Assembly: GCA_947179155.2 (NCBI GenBank)
Contig: OX359284.1
Location: 8,744,432 to 8,808,431, forward strand
Source of the DNA: Hedera helix
Lineage: Eukaryota > Streptophyta > Magnoliopsida > Apiales > Araliaceae
Direction of reading: 5' to 3'
DNA: 64,000 nt
A model generated the notes under the pieces. The model did no database searches. It saw only the letters and a list, made by a program, of their open reading frames with translations, and had not been told where the DNA came from. Position 1 is the first letter of the stretch; each line of letters begins with the position of its first letter. Positions 47,749 to 59,507 of this stretch are shown piece by piece. The position numbers and the translations under genes are program-made.

Positions 47749-48298
47749 ACCTTATTGCGTATTATTAATTATTTTTTGATTCTGTATATATAAGGGTATG
47801 TGTTCAGAATAATTTTTTGGGCATTATTGTTGGTATAAAATCATGTTTTGTCAAAAATAATGCAAAAATTATGATATGAAAAAGTCAAATCGCGAAATAG
47901 GAAAATGCTGCACTGAGCTTTTGCAGGGTTGGTGCTGTTGCGCCGCCAATAACGAAGGAAACGACACCATCGTGCTGGACAGACAGATTTGTTTGATTTT
48001 TTCTGATTTTGCGTTTATTTTAAAAAATTAAAATAAATGGTTATTTTGGATGATTTAATAATTAAAATAAAGAGTTTATTTTAAACTTGAAAATGAATTT
48101 CATGCTAACTATAATGCCCATATATATATATATATATATATATATGGAATGGTTTTATTCATGAGATTAATGGTTGCATTGATACATGTGATGACATGTA
48201 TGATAATACAAGGGGTTAATTATGGACTTAAGACCAATGCGATTGGATTTATTTTGAATGGATGCATGAATGAATGAGTTTTATAAATGGGGTCTGCG
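47749..48298 (+). other. Copia leader, first part
   Basis: Non-coding leader with an (AT)n tract at about 48119-48145 and a small GC-richer block (47930-47970). It continues after the solo LTR at 51709. Confidence 0.5.
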
Positions 48299-48303
48299 TA
48301 CCT
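48299..48303. repeat. Target site duplication TACCT (right copy 51704-51708)
   Basis: Identical copies directly outside TGTGAGGATCC… and …GGGTTGTTACA. Confidence 0.93.
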
Positions 48304-50009
48304 TGTGAGGATCCGAATTTTCGGAATTATTTAATAAGATTAAATAAGAATTTAATTGACACAATTATCAAGGTTGTTTAAATTAATTATTATGTTATGT
48401 GATTTAAGGTATGTGATAAAATTTAATTAGTAAATTAAATTTGTACAGAGATCATGACGAATGGTGTTAATTTAAAATAATTGGAAAGTAAATAAATTAT
48501 TTAAAAACAATTTATGAAGAATAAGAGAAATTTCTTGTAAAGGTAATAAAATTATTATGGAAATACAGAAATTTAGATTTAAAGGAGATTATATGGTAAT
48601 GTGAGAAGTAAGATTTAAATATGTATATTTATATATATGAATGTTTAATTGTGATAATTATAAATCTCATTAATTATGAGAATTAAGGGATTAATAATTA
48701 AATTAATCCAAAGTAAAATAAAAGTTAATGACGAAATTAAGTAAAATTAAAATTATTGAATTTAGATTTAATTAAGAATTTGGAGGAAGTTAGAAATTAA
48801 TTAAGAAGAAATGTAATTATATAAATTATATAATAATAAATTATATAATTTATATAAGAAAATTAAAGTGATGTATGAAGGAAATTATAATTATATAAAT
48901 TATATAAGAATAATTATAAAATTTATATAAGAGAATTAAATTAATAAATGTATAATTATTGATTATGCAATTAAGGGATAATTAAGGAGGAATTTAAGAA
49001 ATTTTTAATAAAGGAGAATGTAAATATATAAATTATATAATATTAAATTATATAATTTATATATAAAGAAATTAATGTGAAATGTAAAGAAATGAAATTA
49101 AATGAGAAAAAAGGAAGGTTTTAAATTATAAAAAAATTATATTTAGGTATAATGGAACTATTATGACTTTTATGAAAAATAATATTTCGGAAACGTGAAC
49201 ATGTTAATGTAACATGTTGTCCAAGTAATGGAGTGAAAAATTATGAAAAATAATTTTTATAAGTTATATGAATTATTTTATGATTTTTGGAGGTATAAAT
49301 TACCTCATATAATTACATGCATGTCATTATGCGTGTACAAAATTATCAAGTAAAGTACTCAAAAATGGTCTAAATATTATTTATAAATCATATTATGATT
49401 TTTGGTAAATTAAAATAAATATTTTATATATATTATATAAAATATTTATTACACGTAATAACTACGTAATGTAGTAAATTAATTAATTTGCATGTTGATT
49501 TTTGCTTGGAACGTTCGAGAGATTGACAAAGTTGGCTTGTATTGAATAAGTCGGTGGAACTTTGGAGTTTTTCCAACATAATTAATTATTTGTTGGTTAT
49601 AAAGCGAGTAAGCAAAAGGAAGGAAAAAGAAATAAAACACAATTCTCCCTTTTCCTTCTCTCCACCGTAACCACCACCTTGACCACCATACAAACTCCAT
49701 TATTACCACCATGGAGAGAGAAATTTTGTACCATTAAAAGGAAGAATAAGCTTCAAGGATGGAGTTTCAAGTTATGGAAGGTATAAAAATGTATTTATTT
49801 ATTTTATTGTTATAGTTTTGGTAATAAAATTATTGTATAGAAAATTTGTAAATAATTAGGATAATTATTTCAAATAATTTTTGGATATATATGTATGAAT
49901 TATATGATGTTTAGAAGATTTATGTAGTGAAAATTGGAACAAAAAAATGGAAATTTTGCATGGAAATTACTGTTACCGGAAGAAAAGCTGGGAAAAAGAA
50001 AAATAGAGA

Positions 50010-50395
50010 GTTGCGCATTGCGCGGATGGAGATTTGCCGGAAACCGCGATTAAACGACGCCGTTTTTGGGACGCGTCGGAAGGGTGAGTCGCGCCAGGCG
50101 CGGAGGCTCGCGTAGCGGTATGAAAACGACGTCGTTTGGCGTCTACAGAAAAGGAGCCGCGCGCAATGCGCGGCCGTCGGCACCGCTGGTTAATTACCAG
50201 CGTGCCCCTGAGCTTTTCCAATTATACCGAGCGTGTCCTTGGCTCGGTAAAATTACAGATATGTCCCTGAGCTTTCCCAGAAATGCCGAACGTGTCCCTA
50301 GGGGCGCAAAAAGTACGAAAATGCCCCTGGACTTTCCGGAAAATTCCGGTTATGTCCCTAATGTTGTTGAAATGACTATAATGCCCCTAGAAATG
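50010..50395. promoter_or_regulatory. CpG island and 60-bp-type repeats of solo LTR
   Basis: AAACGACGCCGTTTTTGG and AAAACGACGTCGTTTGG palindrome-like motifs, GCGCATTGCGCGG and GCGCAATGCGCGG, then four GTGCCCCTGAGCTTT-like repeats about 60 bp apart. Counterpart of 8331-8815. Confidence 0.5.
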
Positions 50396-50836
50396 ATTTT
50401 TAATGAAATACATGTTTAAAAATTGTATAAAAATTCTAGAAAATTATAGAAAAATATTAAAAATATAGAAATGATGTTTGGGCATTAAATTTAATATTTT
50501 TGTAAAATATTAAATATTGGGGATTAATATTTAAATGTTAATCCATTAAGTTTAAAGGTTAGAAAGTGAATAAATGAAAATTTGGACAACATAATAAGCT
50601 AAAAAATTTCCGATAAGTCGGGTTGTCCGTAGTGAATGTATTTGATATTAAGTTATATTAATATTTAAGGGACGAGGTTAATATAATTAACCATATAAAT
50701 TAATAATTGGCCCATAAATGATATTAATTAATTAATTAATATCATAAGAGGATAAATAATTATTATTTGATTATTTTATGATCATAGGTTGACCGAGAGA
50801 GGGTTTGAGCTATCAAATTAATTAATTGGACTTCAG

Positions 50837-51120
50837 GCAAGTTCTTCAGTCCTTTTACGTTAAATGTTGGACTGTTATGATATGTAATTCTTGTTTTAAG
50901 TGCATACAAATTATGTGTTGTGTGATACGTGATTAATATGACCACAATGTGTACTTTGTGCAACAATATGAATATATATGAGAAATATTGCTATAGTAGA
51001 AGTACAAACACATGATGTATGACACACACCAAACATGATAAGGTATGTGCTACGTGAAGTATAACTGTTGAACTTGTTGAGCCGTTGTGCTCATTACTTG
51101 CATAATATAAACTTTTGCAG
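50837..51120 (+). other. Candidate GC-AG intron in solo LTR, with hairpin
   Basis: CAG|GCAAGTTC donor and CTTTTGCAG acceptor, 284 nt. The hairpin TGAGC-CGTTGT-GCTCA is at 51078-51093. Confidence 0.45.
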
Positions 51121-51708
51121 GTAAAGAAACAAAATTTCAGGAATATCAGAATATATTAGAGATGGATTAACCCAAAAGGGTGGTAAACGTAATTGTTATA
51201 TTTGCAATAGTATAACTCAATGTGGATACATTTGCAAAGTTTGTATTGATGTGATATATGCATGTACAAATGAGATCCAGTCAGGGTGAATAGAGTTATA
51301 TTATGAACTTTAATCATTCAAGATAGTTGTTATGCTAGAAACTATGGTATATTTAATTATGAATCACGAAATAAAGAATATTTGTATGAATATGAATGAT
51401 ATTAAAATTTAATACCGAGCTTTATGATACAAGAAAGAAAAGAAAAAGTAAAGGTTGCGATCCAGGGACTAGGATCGAGATATAAGGATTTTACATATGC
51501 AAATATTTTAATACAAAAATTGAATTGAGAAAAAGAAAAATTTATACCAAAAATTTGGTAATTGATGATTTTGAAATCAGTTAATGAATCAATTAAAGTG
51601 GTTAAAGATATATTAACGAACCGAAATTTGGATGTTAAGTAAATAATGGCTAATAAATATGAAAATTAAGGAATAAAGTGGGTCGAATTTCGGGGTTGTT
51701 ACATACCT

Positions 51709-52048
51709 CATCTTTTTAATTTTTTGATGTAAATCTTACCTCTCTCCTATGTATTTTCCCTTGACTGTTGAACAAGGTTTATGTTTTATGAAAATAGTTT
51801 GTAATATGATTAGATAAAATTATTTAAAAATTGGAGCTAAAGAGAAGAAGCTCTTGAAGACCCCGTTTGTAAATGAGTCCGAGTTATGAATGTAATAGTT
51901 ATATTCATGTATTTGTTCTTGTACCCTATGTTTGACCTTTTGGTTTACTTAGTAGTTCGAGTAAACCAAACTAGAATAAAAGTCCATAATTATCCCAAGA
52001 AAAATATAGCAATCTACACGTGCATGCATGCGATTAATAAGATGAGAT

Positions 52049-52142
<94 letters not shown>

Positions 52143-52689
52143 CCCCTCAAGATAAACATTATTATTTCAAAGACATTAAAAATGTTGAACGAACATTCTA
52201 GCATGATAAAATGATAGGACATCAAATACTAATATAAGTTTGTTATGCACACATAAGGCTTGTATTAATTATTTGACATGTTGTTTTATTACATTGGATG
52301 TTTATAAGGAATTAAACGACACTGTTTTATTGTGCATACACAGGGACGGTATTTTTCTCTTCACTTATATGAAAATGCTAGGTCAAACTTAACTTGAATA
52401 ATTTTGATTTGGATGTGCACACACATGATTATTATAATCTAAGAGGCAAAATAATGAGTTACATAGTGATATAATTGACAAAAAGTTGTATACCCATTGA
52501 ATAAATATAATTTGTTATGCATACATAAGACTATATTTATGTTGATAGAATCTTTATCTCACTAGCGAATTTTAACTAAATCTGTCGAACTATAAATAGA
52601 GGGCTGTATAGTTTGAAAAAAAATAGTGGGAGGCACCATTTTAAATAAAGACCTAAAATGTTGTTATTAAAATTCACTTACATAATTTT
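51709..52689 (+). other. Copia leader, second part
   Basis: Non-coding. It contains an (AAT)n tract and a TATA-like CTATAAATAG at 52590-52599 just before the gag relic, which may belong to another small inserted element. Confidence 0.4.
52053..52140. repeat. (AAT)n microsatellite
   Basis: About 29 trinucleotides. The poly-Ile (plus) and poly-Leu (minus) open frames across it are artefacts. Confidence 0.97.
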
Positions 52690-53512
52690 GTAACGCCTAA
52701 CTATCACTGCGGAGCATATTGGATGCTAACAAATTAACCAGACCGAATTACATAGATTGGTTAAGGAATTTGAGAATAGTTGTCAATGTTGAAAATATAA
52801 CATGTCCTTAATTCACCAATCCCTATAATAGTTGCAGACAATGCCTTTGAGAAAGAGATTACTACTTTTAAAAAGTAAAAAAGTGATGCACAGTGGGTTC
52901 ATTGCATCATGTTGGCCTTCATGAGTATCGAGTTACAGGGTCAACATGAGAAAATGGATACGCCTACTATATTGTTTCACCTTTATGAGTTATATGGTAA
53001 GCAAAGTAGGTTGGCCAAATAAGAGATATCTAATGAGCTCTTCCAATCTAAAATGACCGATGACACTAAAGTACAGACTTATGTTATGAAAATGATCAAT
53101 TTGATTGATCAATTAGGACAACTGGGTTTTTCATATATGAAGAGTTGATTAAATATTTGCTTTTGCAGTCATTTTCTAACTTTCTTTCATAATTTGTTGT
53201 GAACTTTCACATGAATAAGCTAGATGTCAGCCTGTTTGAATTGCTTAACATGTTGAAGACTGTTGAGAGTCACTTTTCTTTTAAAAAAGATCAAGTCTTA
53301 CTAGTAGATGAATCTTTCAAGAAGGGGAAAAGGGCTAAAAGTTCTTCTGAATAGTTAAAACAGAAGAAGGCAAAAGTAAAGACACCTGCTAGGACAAAAA
53401 GAAAAGTGATCATAAAAGTAATGGAGTTTGCTTTCATTGCGATAAGCCAGAACACTGGAAGAGAAGTTGCAAGGACTATCTTGTAGTAGCTAAGCATACG
53501 AAGCTTGGTGAA
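52690..53512 (+). pseudogene. Copia gag relic with zinc knuckle
   Basis: Begins near 52690 where a degraded start precedes a LRSILDANKLT-like stretch, then NYIDWLRNLRIVV, the conserved N-terminal gag pattern. Further on are ELQGQHEKMDTPTILFHLYE and a region reading VCFHCDKPEHWKRSC, a nearly regular CCHC zinc knuckle (C-X2-C-X4-H-X4-C) for RNA packaging. Several frameshifts and stops interrupt it. The reverse solo LTR splits it from protease at 53513. Confidence 0.8.
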
Positions 53513-54057
53513 TATAACGACCCCGAAATTCGACCAACTGTACTACCTTAATTTTTATGTTTATTATACATCATTTACCTTACGTCCAAATTTTGGTTCG
53601 TTAATAAATCCTTAATCGTCTTATTTAAACCATTAATTGACATTATAGTCATCAATTACCCAATTTTTCATTATAAAATTTTCTTTTTTCTCAATCATTG
53701 TATTAAAGTATTTGGCATTTAAAACTTTTTGTTTTGATCCTAGTCCCTGGATCGCAACCTTTACTTTTTCTTTCTATTACAGGTGTCGTAAAGCTCAACA
53801 TTCAAAATTTAATATTGTTTATATCCATCCAATTATTTTTGATTTCATAATTCATAATTAAATATATCTTACTTTTTATCATACAACAATCTTGAATCAT
53901 TATCATATACCATTTAACTTTACTTGCCCAATCTAGATCCAACTTACATTAATATACAACACATATAAATAATCTTTGCCAATAGATTCAATTACGTTTA
54001 CAACCTTTTATATCAAAATCCATCACAATCCGTTATTCTTGAAATTTATATCTTTAC

Positions 54058-54339
54058 CTGCAAAATGTATATTATGTAAGTAATGAGCATAACGGCTCAG
54101 CAAGTTCAACAATTTACACCTTTCATGCTTCACGTAGCACGTAGCATAACATGCTCTGTGTGTGTCATACATCATGTGTTGTGCTTCTATTATAGCAATA
54201 TATCTCACATTATTGCACAAAGTACACATAGTTATCATATTATCCACAGATCACATAACACATAATTTATATGCATTTGAACAAGAATTAACATATTCTA
54301 ACAGGTAAACAATTAACATCAAAGTACTGAAGAACTTGC
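54058..54339 (-). other. Candidate GC-AG intron in reverse solo LTR, with hairpin
   Basis: Minus strand: CAG|GCAAGTTC donor at 54339 and TTTTGCAG acceptor at 54058, 282 nt. Hairpin arms TGAGC/GCTCA are at 54084-54099. Confidence 0.45.
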
Positions 54340-54949
54340 CTGAATTGTGGAATTAATTAACACCCATTCTATAATGCTTCTCGTACAATCTATGATCATA
54401 AAATAATCAAATAATAATTATTTATCTCCTTATGGTATTAATTTAATTAATTAATATCATCTCCGGGGCAATTATTAAATAATATGGTTAATTATATTAA
54501 CCTCGCTCCTTAATATATTAATTTAACAAAATATAAAACACATTAAATGCGGACAACTCGACTCATCAGACAAAATTTAGCATTTTTGGTTGTCCAAAAA
54601 TTTTTTATTTAACCATTTTCTAAATTATAACCTTATTAGATTAATATTTAAACATTTAAATATTAATCTCCAATATTTAATATTTTTACAAAAATATTAA
54701 ATTTAATGCCCAAACATTATTTCTATATTTTTAGTATTTTTCTATAATTTTTTTATAATTTTTAAACAATTTTTAAACATTTATTTAATTAAAAATCACT
54801 TTCTAGGGGCATATTGGTAATTTCTGAAACTTCAGGACACGCTGGTCATTTTCTTAAAAGTTCAGGGGCACGCGCGTCATTTGCCAAGGGCCAGGACACG
54901 CTCGGTATTTTCGCAAAAGCTCAGGGGCACGCTGGTAATTAGCGAGTCG

Positions 54950-55130
54950 TGTCAACCGCGCATTGCGCGCGACTTTTCTACCGCTACGCCAAACGACGTC
55001 GTTTGGCCCGCGGTGGATGAAGTTACAGCCGCGCATGGCGCGGCTTCCCTTCCGCCCCCCCCCCCCCCCAATACGCCGTCATTTAATCTGGGTGGAACAA
55101 AAAAAAACTGACCGCGCGCATAGCGCGGTC
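54950..55130. promoter_or_regulatory. CpG island of reverse solo LTR
   Basis: GCGCATTGCGCGC, GCGCATGGCGCGG, GCGCATAGCGCGG and CCAAACGACGTCGTTTGG. It includes 15 consecutive C at 55055-55069, which is unusual and may be unstable or error-prone in assembly. Confidence 0.5.
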
Positions 55131-57096
55131 GATCCTTTAACTTTTCTTCATCCTCTTCCTTAACAGCAGCCAACTTAATTCCAAAAATACCATTTTTAAT
55201 TCTACTTTTCACATCATAATTGTTCTAACAATCATATAACTCACAAATATACATCCAATAATTATTTAGAATAATTATATTAATTATTTTCTAACTTTCC
55301 ACAAAATATATTTATCACTAATAATACCAAAATAAATCCTATAATTAAATCTTATACCTTCCTTGAGCTTACAAATCTTCCTCTTGATGGCACCAAATTC
55401 CTCTCTCATGGTGGTGCTTGGTGGCTACGGTGGCGGTGAAAGGTGGTGGTGGCTTCGGGTGGTGGTGATGGAAGAAGAGAGTGCTTTTATGTTTTCTTTT
55501 TATCTTCTTTTTATTTGCTTTTCTATTTAATTCTTTTCTCCCCCTTTTATAAAGCTTGCATGTATGCCTTAATTTTTAATTTCCACACATATCCATCGAC
55601 TTGCCCAACTGACTAAACCATTTCCGGATTTTCCAAAATCAAGCATAAATAAAGTATTTTTATACATTACGTAATTATTTCGTGTAACAAATATTTTATA
55701 TAATGTATATAAAATATTTATTTTAATTCACCAAAAATTATAACATGATTTATAAATAATATTTAGACCTCTTTTAGGTATTTTACTTGACAAATTTTGT
55801 ACACGCATAATGACATACATGTAATTATATGAGATAATTTATAACTCCAAAATTCATAAAATAATTCATATACCTTATAAAAATTATTTTTCATACTTTT
55901 CACTTCGTTACTTGGACAACATGTTTTACTAACATGTTCACGTTTCCAAAATAATATTGCTCATAAAAATCATAACAATTTCATTATACATAAACGTAAT
56001 TTTTAATAAATTAAAACATTCCTTTTTTTCTCATTTATTTTCCATTTCTTTACTATTTACATTAACTTCTTTATATATAAATTATATAATTTAAAATTAT
56101 ATAATTTATATATTTACATTCTCCTTTCTTAAATAATTTCTTAGATTCCTCCATAATTATCAATTAATTATAAAACCAAAATTATACATTTATTAACTCT
56201 CTCATTAATTTAATCCTCTTATATAAACTATATAATTATTTCTATATAATTTATATAATTATTATTTTCTTCATACCTTACTTTAATTTTCTTATATAAA
56301 TTATATAATTTATTATTATATAATTTATATAATTACTTTTCTTCTCAATTAATTTCTAAACTTCCTCCATAATTATTGATTAATTATATAATCAATAATT
56401 ATACATTTATTTACTTTCTCATTAATTTCATCCTCTTATATATAATCATTCTTATATAATTTATATAATTATTCTTCCATTAATATTTTACTTTAATTTC
56501 CTTATATAAATTATATACTTTATTAGTATATAATTTATAAAATTACTTCATCCTCTTAAACAATTTCTAAACCTTCACCATAATTATTGATTAATTATAT
56601 AATCAATAATTTTGAATTTTTACTAACTTCCTCATTCACTTTTTATTTAACTTTGGATTAATTTAATTATTAATCCCTTAATTTCCGTAATCAATAGAAT
56701 TTATAATTACAACAATTAAACATGCCCATATATATATATATACAAACGTATATATATATACATATCTAATTCATATATTTTATAGCACCACATAACATCA
56801 TTTAAATAATAATTTCTGCACCTCCACAATAATTTTTATTGTACAATTTTATTGTACCATTATATATAATTTCTCTTATTCTTAATAAATTATTTTTAAA
56901 CAATTTATTTACTTTTTAATTATTCTAAATCAACACAATTCATCACCACCTCTGTACAGATTTAATTTACCAATTAAATCCCTTCACATACTTTAAATCA
57001 CTTACATCATAAATACTTTAAACAACTTTGATAATTTTGTTAATTAAATTCTTATTTAATTTTATTAAGGAAATCCCGAAAATTCGGGTCCTTATG

Positions 57097-57470
57097 TTTG
57101 TTCATGATTAAAATAAATCTTACTATAAGTCAAAGTTCTACTTAAATATTAGATACTGGCTGTAGTTCTCATATATGCAATTCTATGTAGAGACTAAGCA
57201 GAAGTAGAAGGCTAAATAAAGAAAAAGTAATCCTGCATGTGGGGAATGGAGCAAAGGTTACTGCATTAGCCGTAAGAACTTATTGTTTAGCATTGCTTAC
57301 AAGCAAGTCTATTAGTTTAATAAATTATTATTATGTTCCAGTATTGATTAGAAACATTATTTCTATTCTTATGTTAGATAAAGACAGTTTTGATAGTATA
57401 ATAAATAATAACATTTGTTCTATTTATAATGAAAATGTGTTTGTTTAGTACTGGTAGATTACTAGATAGG
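57097..57470 (+). pseudogene. Copia protease and following segment, relic
   Basis: Reads LFMIKINLTIS, a stop, ILDTGCSSHICNSM (the aspartic protease DTG active-site motif with the usual LDTGC.SHIC context), then from 57239 GNGAKVTALAVRTYCLALL and YYVPVLIRNIISILMLDKD, the conserved segment between protease and integrase. It lies directly after the reverse solo LTR and continues the gag of 52690-53512. Stops at two or more places make it non-functional. Confidence 0.85.
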
Positions 57471-57480
57471 CTTTACATAC

Positions 57481-58128
57481 TTGACTTGCATAAAAATATA
57501 TTACAAATTGAACAAATTAAGGAGAAAAAAAGGAGATGATGTAAATTATACATTTATATGGCATTATAGTCTCGGTCATATTAATGAAACAAGACAAAAT
57601 AAGTTGCATAAAGTTGGGCTTTTAGAACTATTTGATTATGAATTATATCCAATTTGTGAATCTTGTATCATGGATAAAATGATTAAATCTTAATTTAGAG
57701 AAAAATGAGAAAGAGTTACAGGGTTGTTAGAGTCGGTATACACAGATATGTGTTGACCTATGACAACACATACTAGAAGAAGGTATTCATATTTTATAAT
57801 TTTCATTGATGATCATTTAACATATGGATATGTGTATTTAATGAAATATAATTCTGAATCGTTTAAAAAGTTCAAAGAATTCAGAAGTGTAGTAGAGAAA
57901 TAAATTGACAAAAGTAGTAAGGTTCTTCAATCAAATCGAGGAAGAGAATACTTAAGTAATGAGTTTCTTGATCATCTCAAAGAGAATGGTATTCTTTCAT
58001 AATGGACACCTCCAAGTATGCCACAATTGAATGACATATCTGAAAGGAGGAATCAAACCTTGTTGGACATGGTTCATTCGATCCATGATTAGTTTTATCG
58101 ATCTTCCAGTATCCTTCTAGTTATGCCC
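57481..58128 (+). pseudogene. Copia integrase relic
   Basis: WHYSLGHINETRQNKLHKVG (pre-integrase, with the HHCC-type zinc-binding start), ICESCIMDKM, then LVYTDMC (first catalytic Asp region), RRYSYFIIFIDDHLTYGYVY, SNRGREYLSNEF (second catalytic region; the usual SDRGGEY Asp is Asn here) and MPQLNDISERRNQTLLDMV (Glu region). Stops at several points. The order and spacing match copia integrase, which inserts the cDNA. The mutated Asp and stops make it inactive. Confidence 0.85.
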
Positions 58129-58133
58129 TAAAA

Positions 58134-58400
58134 ATGACTACATATTTACTTAATAAGGTACCTTCAAAATTCGTCCTTAAGACTCCATATACGCTATGGA
58201 CAGGGAGGAAACCAAGTCTTAGACACGTTAAGATTTGGGGTTGTCCAACTTATGATAAAAGGTTTGAGAATGATAAGCTAGAGACTAGATCTGACAAGTG
58301 CAAATTTGCGGGATATCCTAAAGAAAGTTTATGACATTACTTCTATCATCCTACTAATCAAAAGATGTTTGTTGTGAAAGATACTACCTTTTTGGAGAAA
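58134..58400 (+). pseudogene. Copia integrase C-terminus and linker, relic
   Basis: A 66-codon frame reads TTYLLNKVPSKFVLKTPYTL, then WTGRKPSLRHVKIWGCPTY, then KCKFAGYPKESL. This matches the end of the copia integrase core and its C-terminal region (A.YLLN.VPSK....TPYELW.GKKPSL.H.R.WGCPA). It continues the 57481 relic in another frame. Confidence 0.85.
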
Positions 58401-58639
58401 AAAAAGTTTATCCTTGAAAGGGTTAATAGGAATAAGATAAATTTTGAAGAAGTTCATGAATTACAAAACACTACAAGTCAAATGAAGGAACATGTCCAAG
58501 TATAAGAACCTACTGTAACACATCTTATTCATAAATCTGAAAGAGTACCGAAGATACCTGAGATGTATAAATTCATCATAGTTGATGATGATAAGGTACA
58601 CATTATAAATAATGATGATCCATTAACTTACGAATAGGT

Positions 58640-59405
58640 TATGAGCAGTAAAGACTCAGAGAAATGGCTTACAGTCATGAAATCCGAAATGGACTCCATG
58701 TATGATAACCAAGTATGGTATTTGGTTACTCCACCAGAGGGCATTAAGCCTATTTGGTGTAAATGAGTCTTTAAGAAAAAGACAACAGTAGACAGCAAGG
58801 TGGAGACCTATATGGCCCGACTGGTTGCAAAATGTTTCAATCAAAGACAATGAGTTGAATATGATGAAACCTTCTCTCTAGTAGCTATAGTTAAGTCCAT
58901 TCGAATTTTACTTGTGATTGTAGCTTATTATGACTACGAGATTTAGAAAATGGACGTGAATATGACCTTTCTTAATGGAAAACTAGATGATGATGTATAT
59001 ATGATACAACCAGATGGATTTATCTCTAGAGACAGAACAAATAAAGTCTATAAGCTACAACGATCCATTTATGGGTTGAAACAAGCTTCTAGAAGATGGA
59101 ATATATGTTTTGATGAGACAATCAAAGAGTTTTATTTTATCAAAATTGAGGATGAACCATGTGTGTAGAAGAAGGTTAGTGGGAGACTGTGACATTCTTA
59201 GTATTATATCTTGATGATAAATTACTAATAGGAAATGACATTCTGATGCTACAGTCAGTCAAAATATGGTTGTCTAAACACTTCTCCATGAAGGACTTGG
59301 GAAAAGCATATTATATTTTGGGGATAAAGATTTCTAGAGATAAATCTAAAAGGATGCTCGGCTTGACCTAAGTAATGTATATTGAATTGATGCTAAAGAG
59401 GTTTA
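58640..59405 (+). pseudogene. Copia reverse transcriptase relic
   Basis: In order: KDSEKWLTVMKSEMDSMYDN, NQVWYLVTPPEGIKPIWCK, stop, VFKKK, KVETYMARLVAK, YDETFSLVAIVKSIRIL, then 58950-59168 with KMDVNMTFLNGKLDDDVYM, QRSIYGLKQASRRW, and, after a frame change, LVLYLDDKLLIGND (the YVDD-type active site, here LDD) and FSMKDLGKAYYILGIKISRD. The RT palm and fingers are recognisable, but there are at least five stops or frameshifts. The sequence ends near 59405 at LKRF; no RNase H follows. Confidence 0.9.
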
Positions 59406-59507
59406 TTTACGAAAAAATGACTGTGGGGTTAAGAAATTTTAAAATCGAATAAATACGAAAAGAAATACATAAAAACACGCTTTACGAGAAATATACGAAA
59501 GTGTATC
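59406..59507. other. Possible start of an LTR truncating the copia element
   Basis: TGTGGGGTTAAGAAATTTT at 59422 is LTR-like and the copia reading ends just before. It may join 61896-62450 beyond the solo LTR. Tentative. Confidence 0.3.
59503..59507. repeat. Target site duplication GTATC (right copy 61891-61895)
   Basis: Identical copies directly outside TGTAACGACC… and …GGGTCCTGACA. Confidence 0.93.

Larger units (their letters stand above)
48304..51703 (+). mobile_element. Solo LTR of LARD family, plus orientation
   Basis: 3,400 bp, TGTGAGGATCCGAATTTTCGG … TCGAATTTCGGGGTTGTTACA. Aligns along its whole length with the 6679 LTR with moderate divergence: AT palindromes 48815-49070, GA/Pyr block 49590-49680, CpG island 50010-50180, 60-bp-type repeats 50190-50395, intron-like signals 50837-51120. 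No interior or second LTR, so a solo LTR. The frames at 49920-50419 on both strands are island artefacts. Confidence 0.93.
53513..57096 (-). mobile_element. Solo LTR of LARD family, minus orientation
   Basis: Plus strand starts TATAACGACCCCGAAATTCG and ends AAAATTCGGGTCCTTATG, the reverse complement of the family's GTTACA end and TGTGAGGATCC start with both terminal dinucleotides mutated. It contains the U5 block with TAGTCCCTGGATCGCAACC (53740-53760), intron-like signals, 60-bp-type repeats (54800-54945), CpG island (54950-55130) with CCAAACGACGTCGTTTGG at 54988, poly(C)15 at 55055-55069, and AT palindromes (56070-56530). A clear target duplication was not found (GTGAA left, TTTGT right), so the ends may have decayed. 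Confidence 0.85.
46185..59405 (+). mobile_element. Degenerate Ty1/copia element hosting two solo LTRs
   Basis: 5' LTR 46185-47733, primer site 47735-47748, long leader, gag relic from about 52690, then protease, pre-integrase, integrase and RT fragments to about 59405. Solo LTRs are inserted in the leader (48304-51703) and between gag and protease (53513-57096). RNase H and the 3' LTR are missing; sequence changes near 59405. Many stops and frameshifts mark it as old. Confidence 0.82.

Noticed and set aside
52034..52225. Poly-Leu and poly-Ile frames
   Set aside because: Translation of the (AAT)n microsatellite.
53508..57101. Target site duplication for the reverse solo LTR at 53513
   Set aside because: Left GTGAA and right TTTGT/GTTTG do not match, and the terminal bases have mutated; insertion is inferred from the split gag/protease instead.
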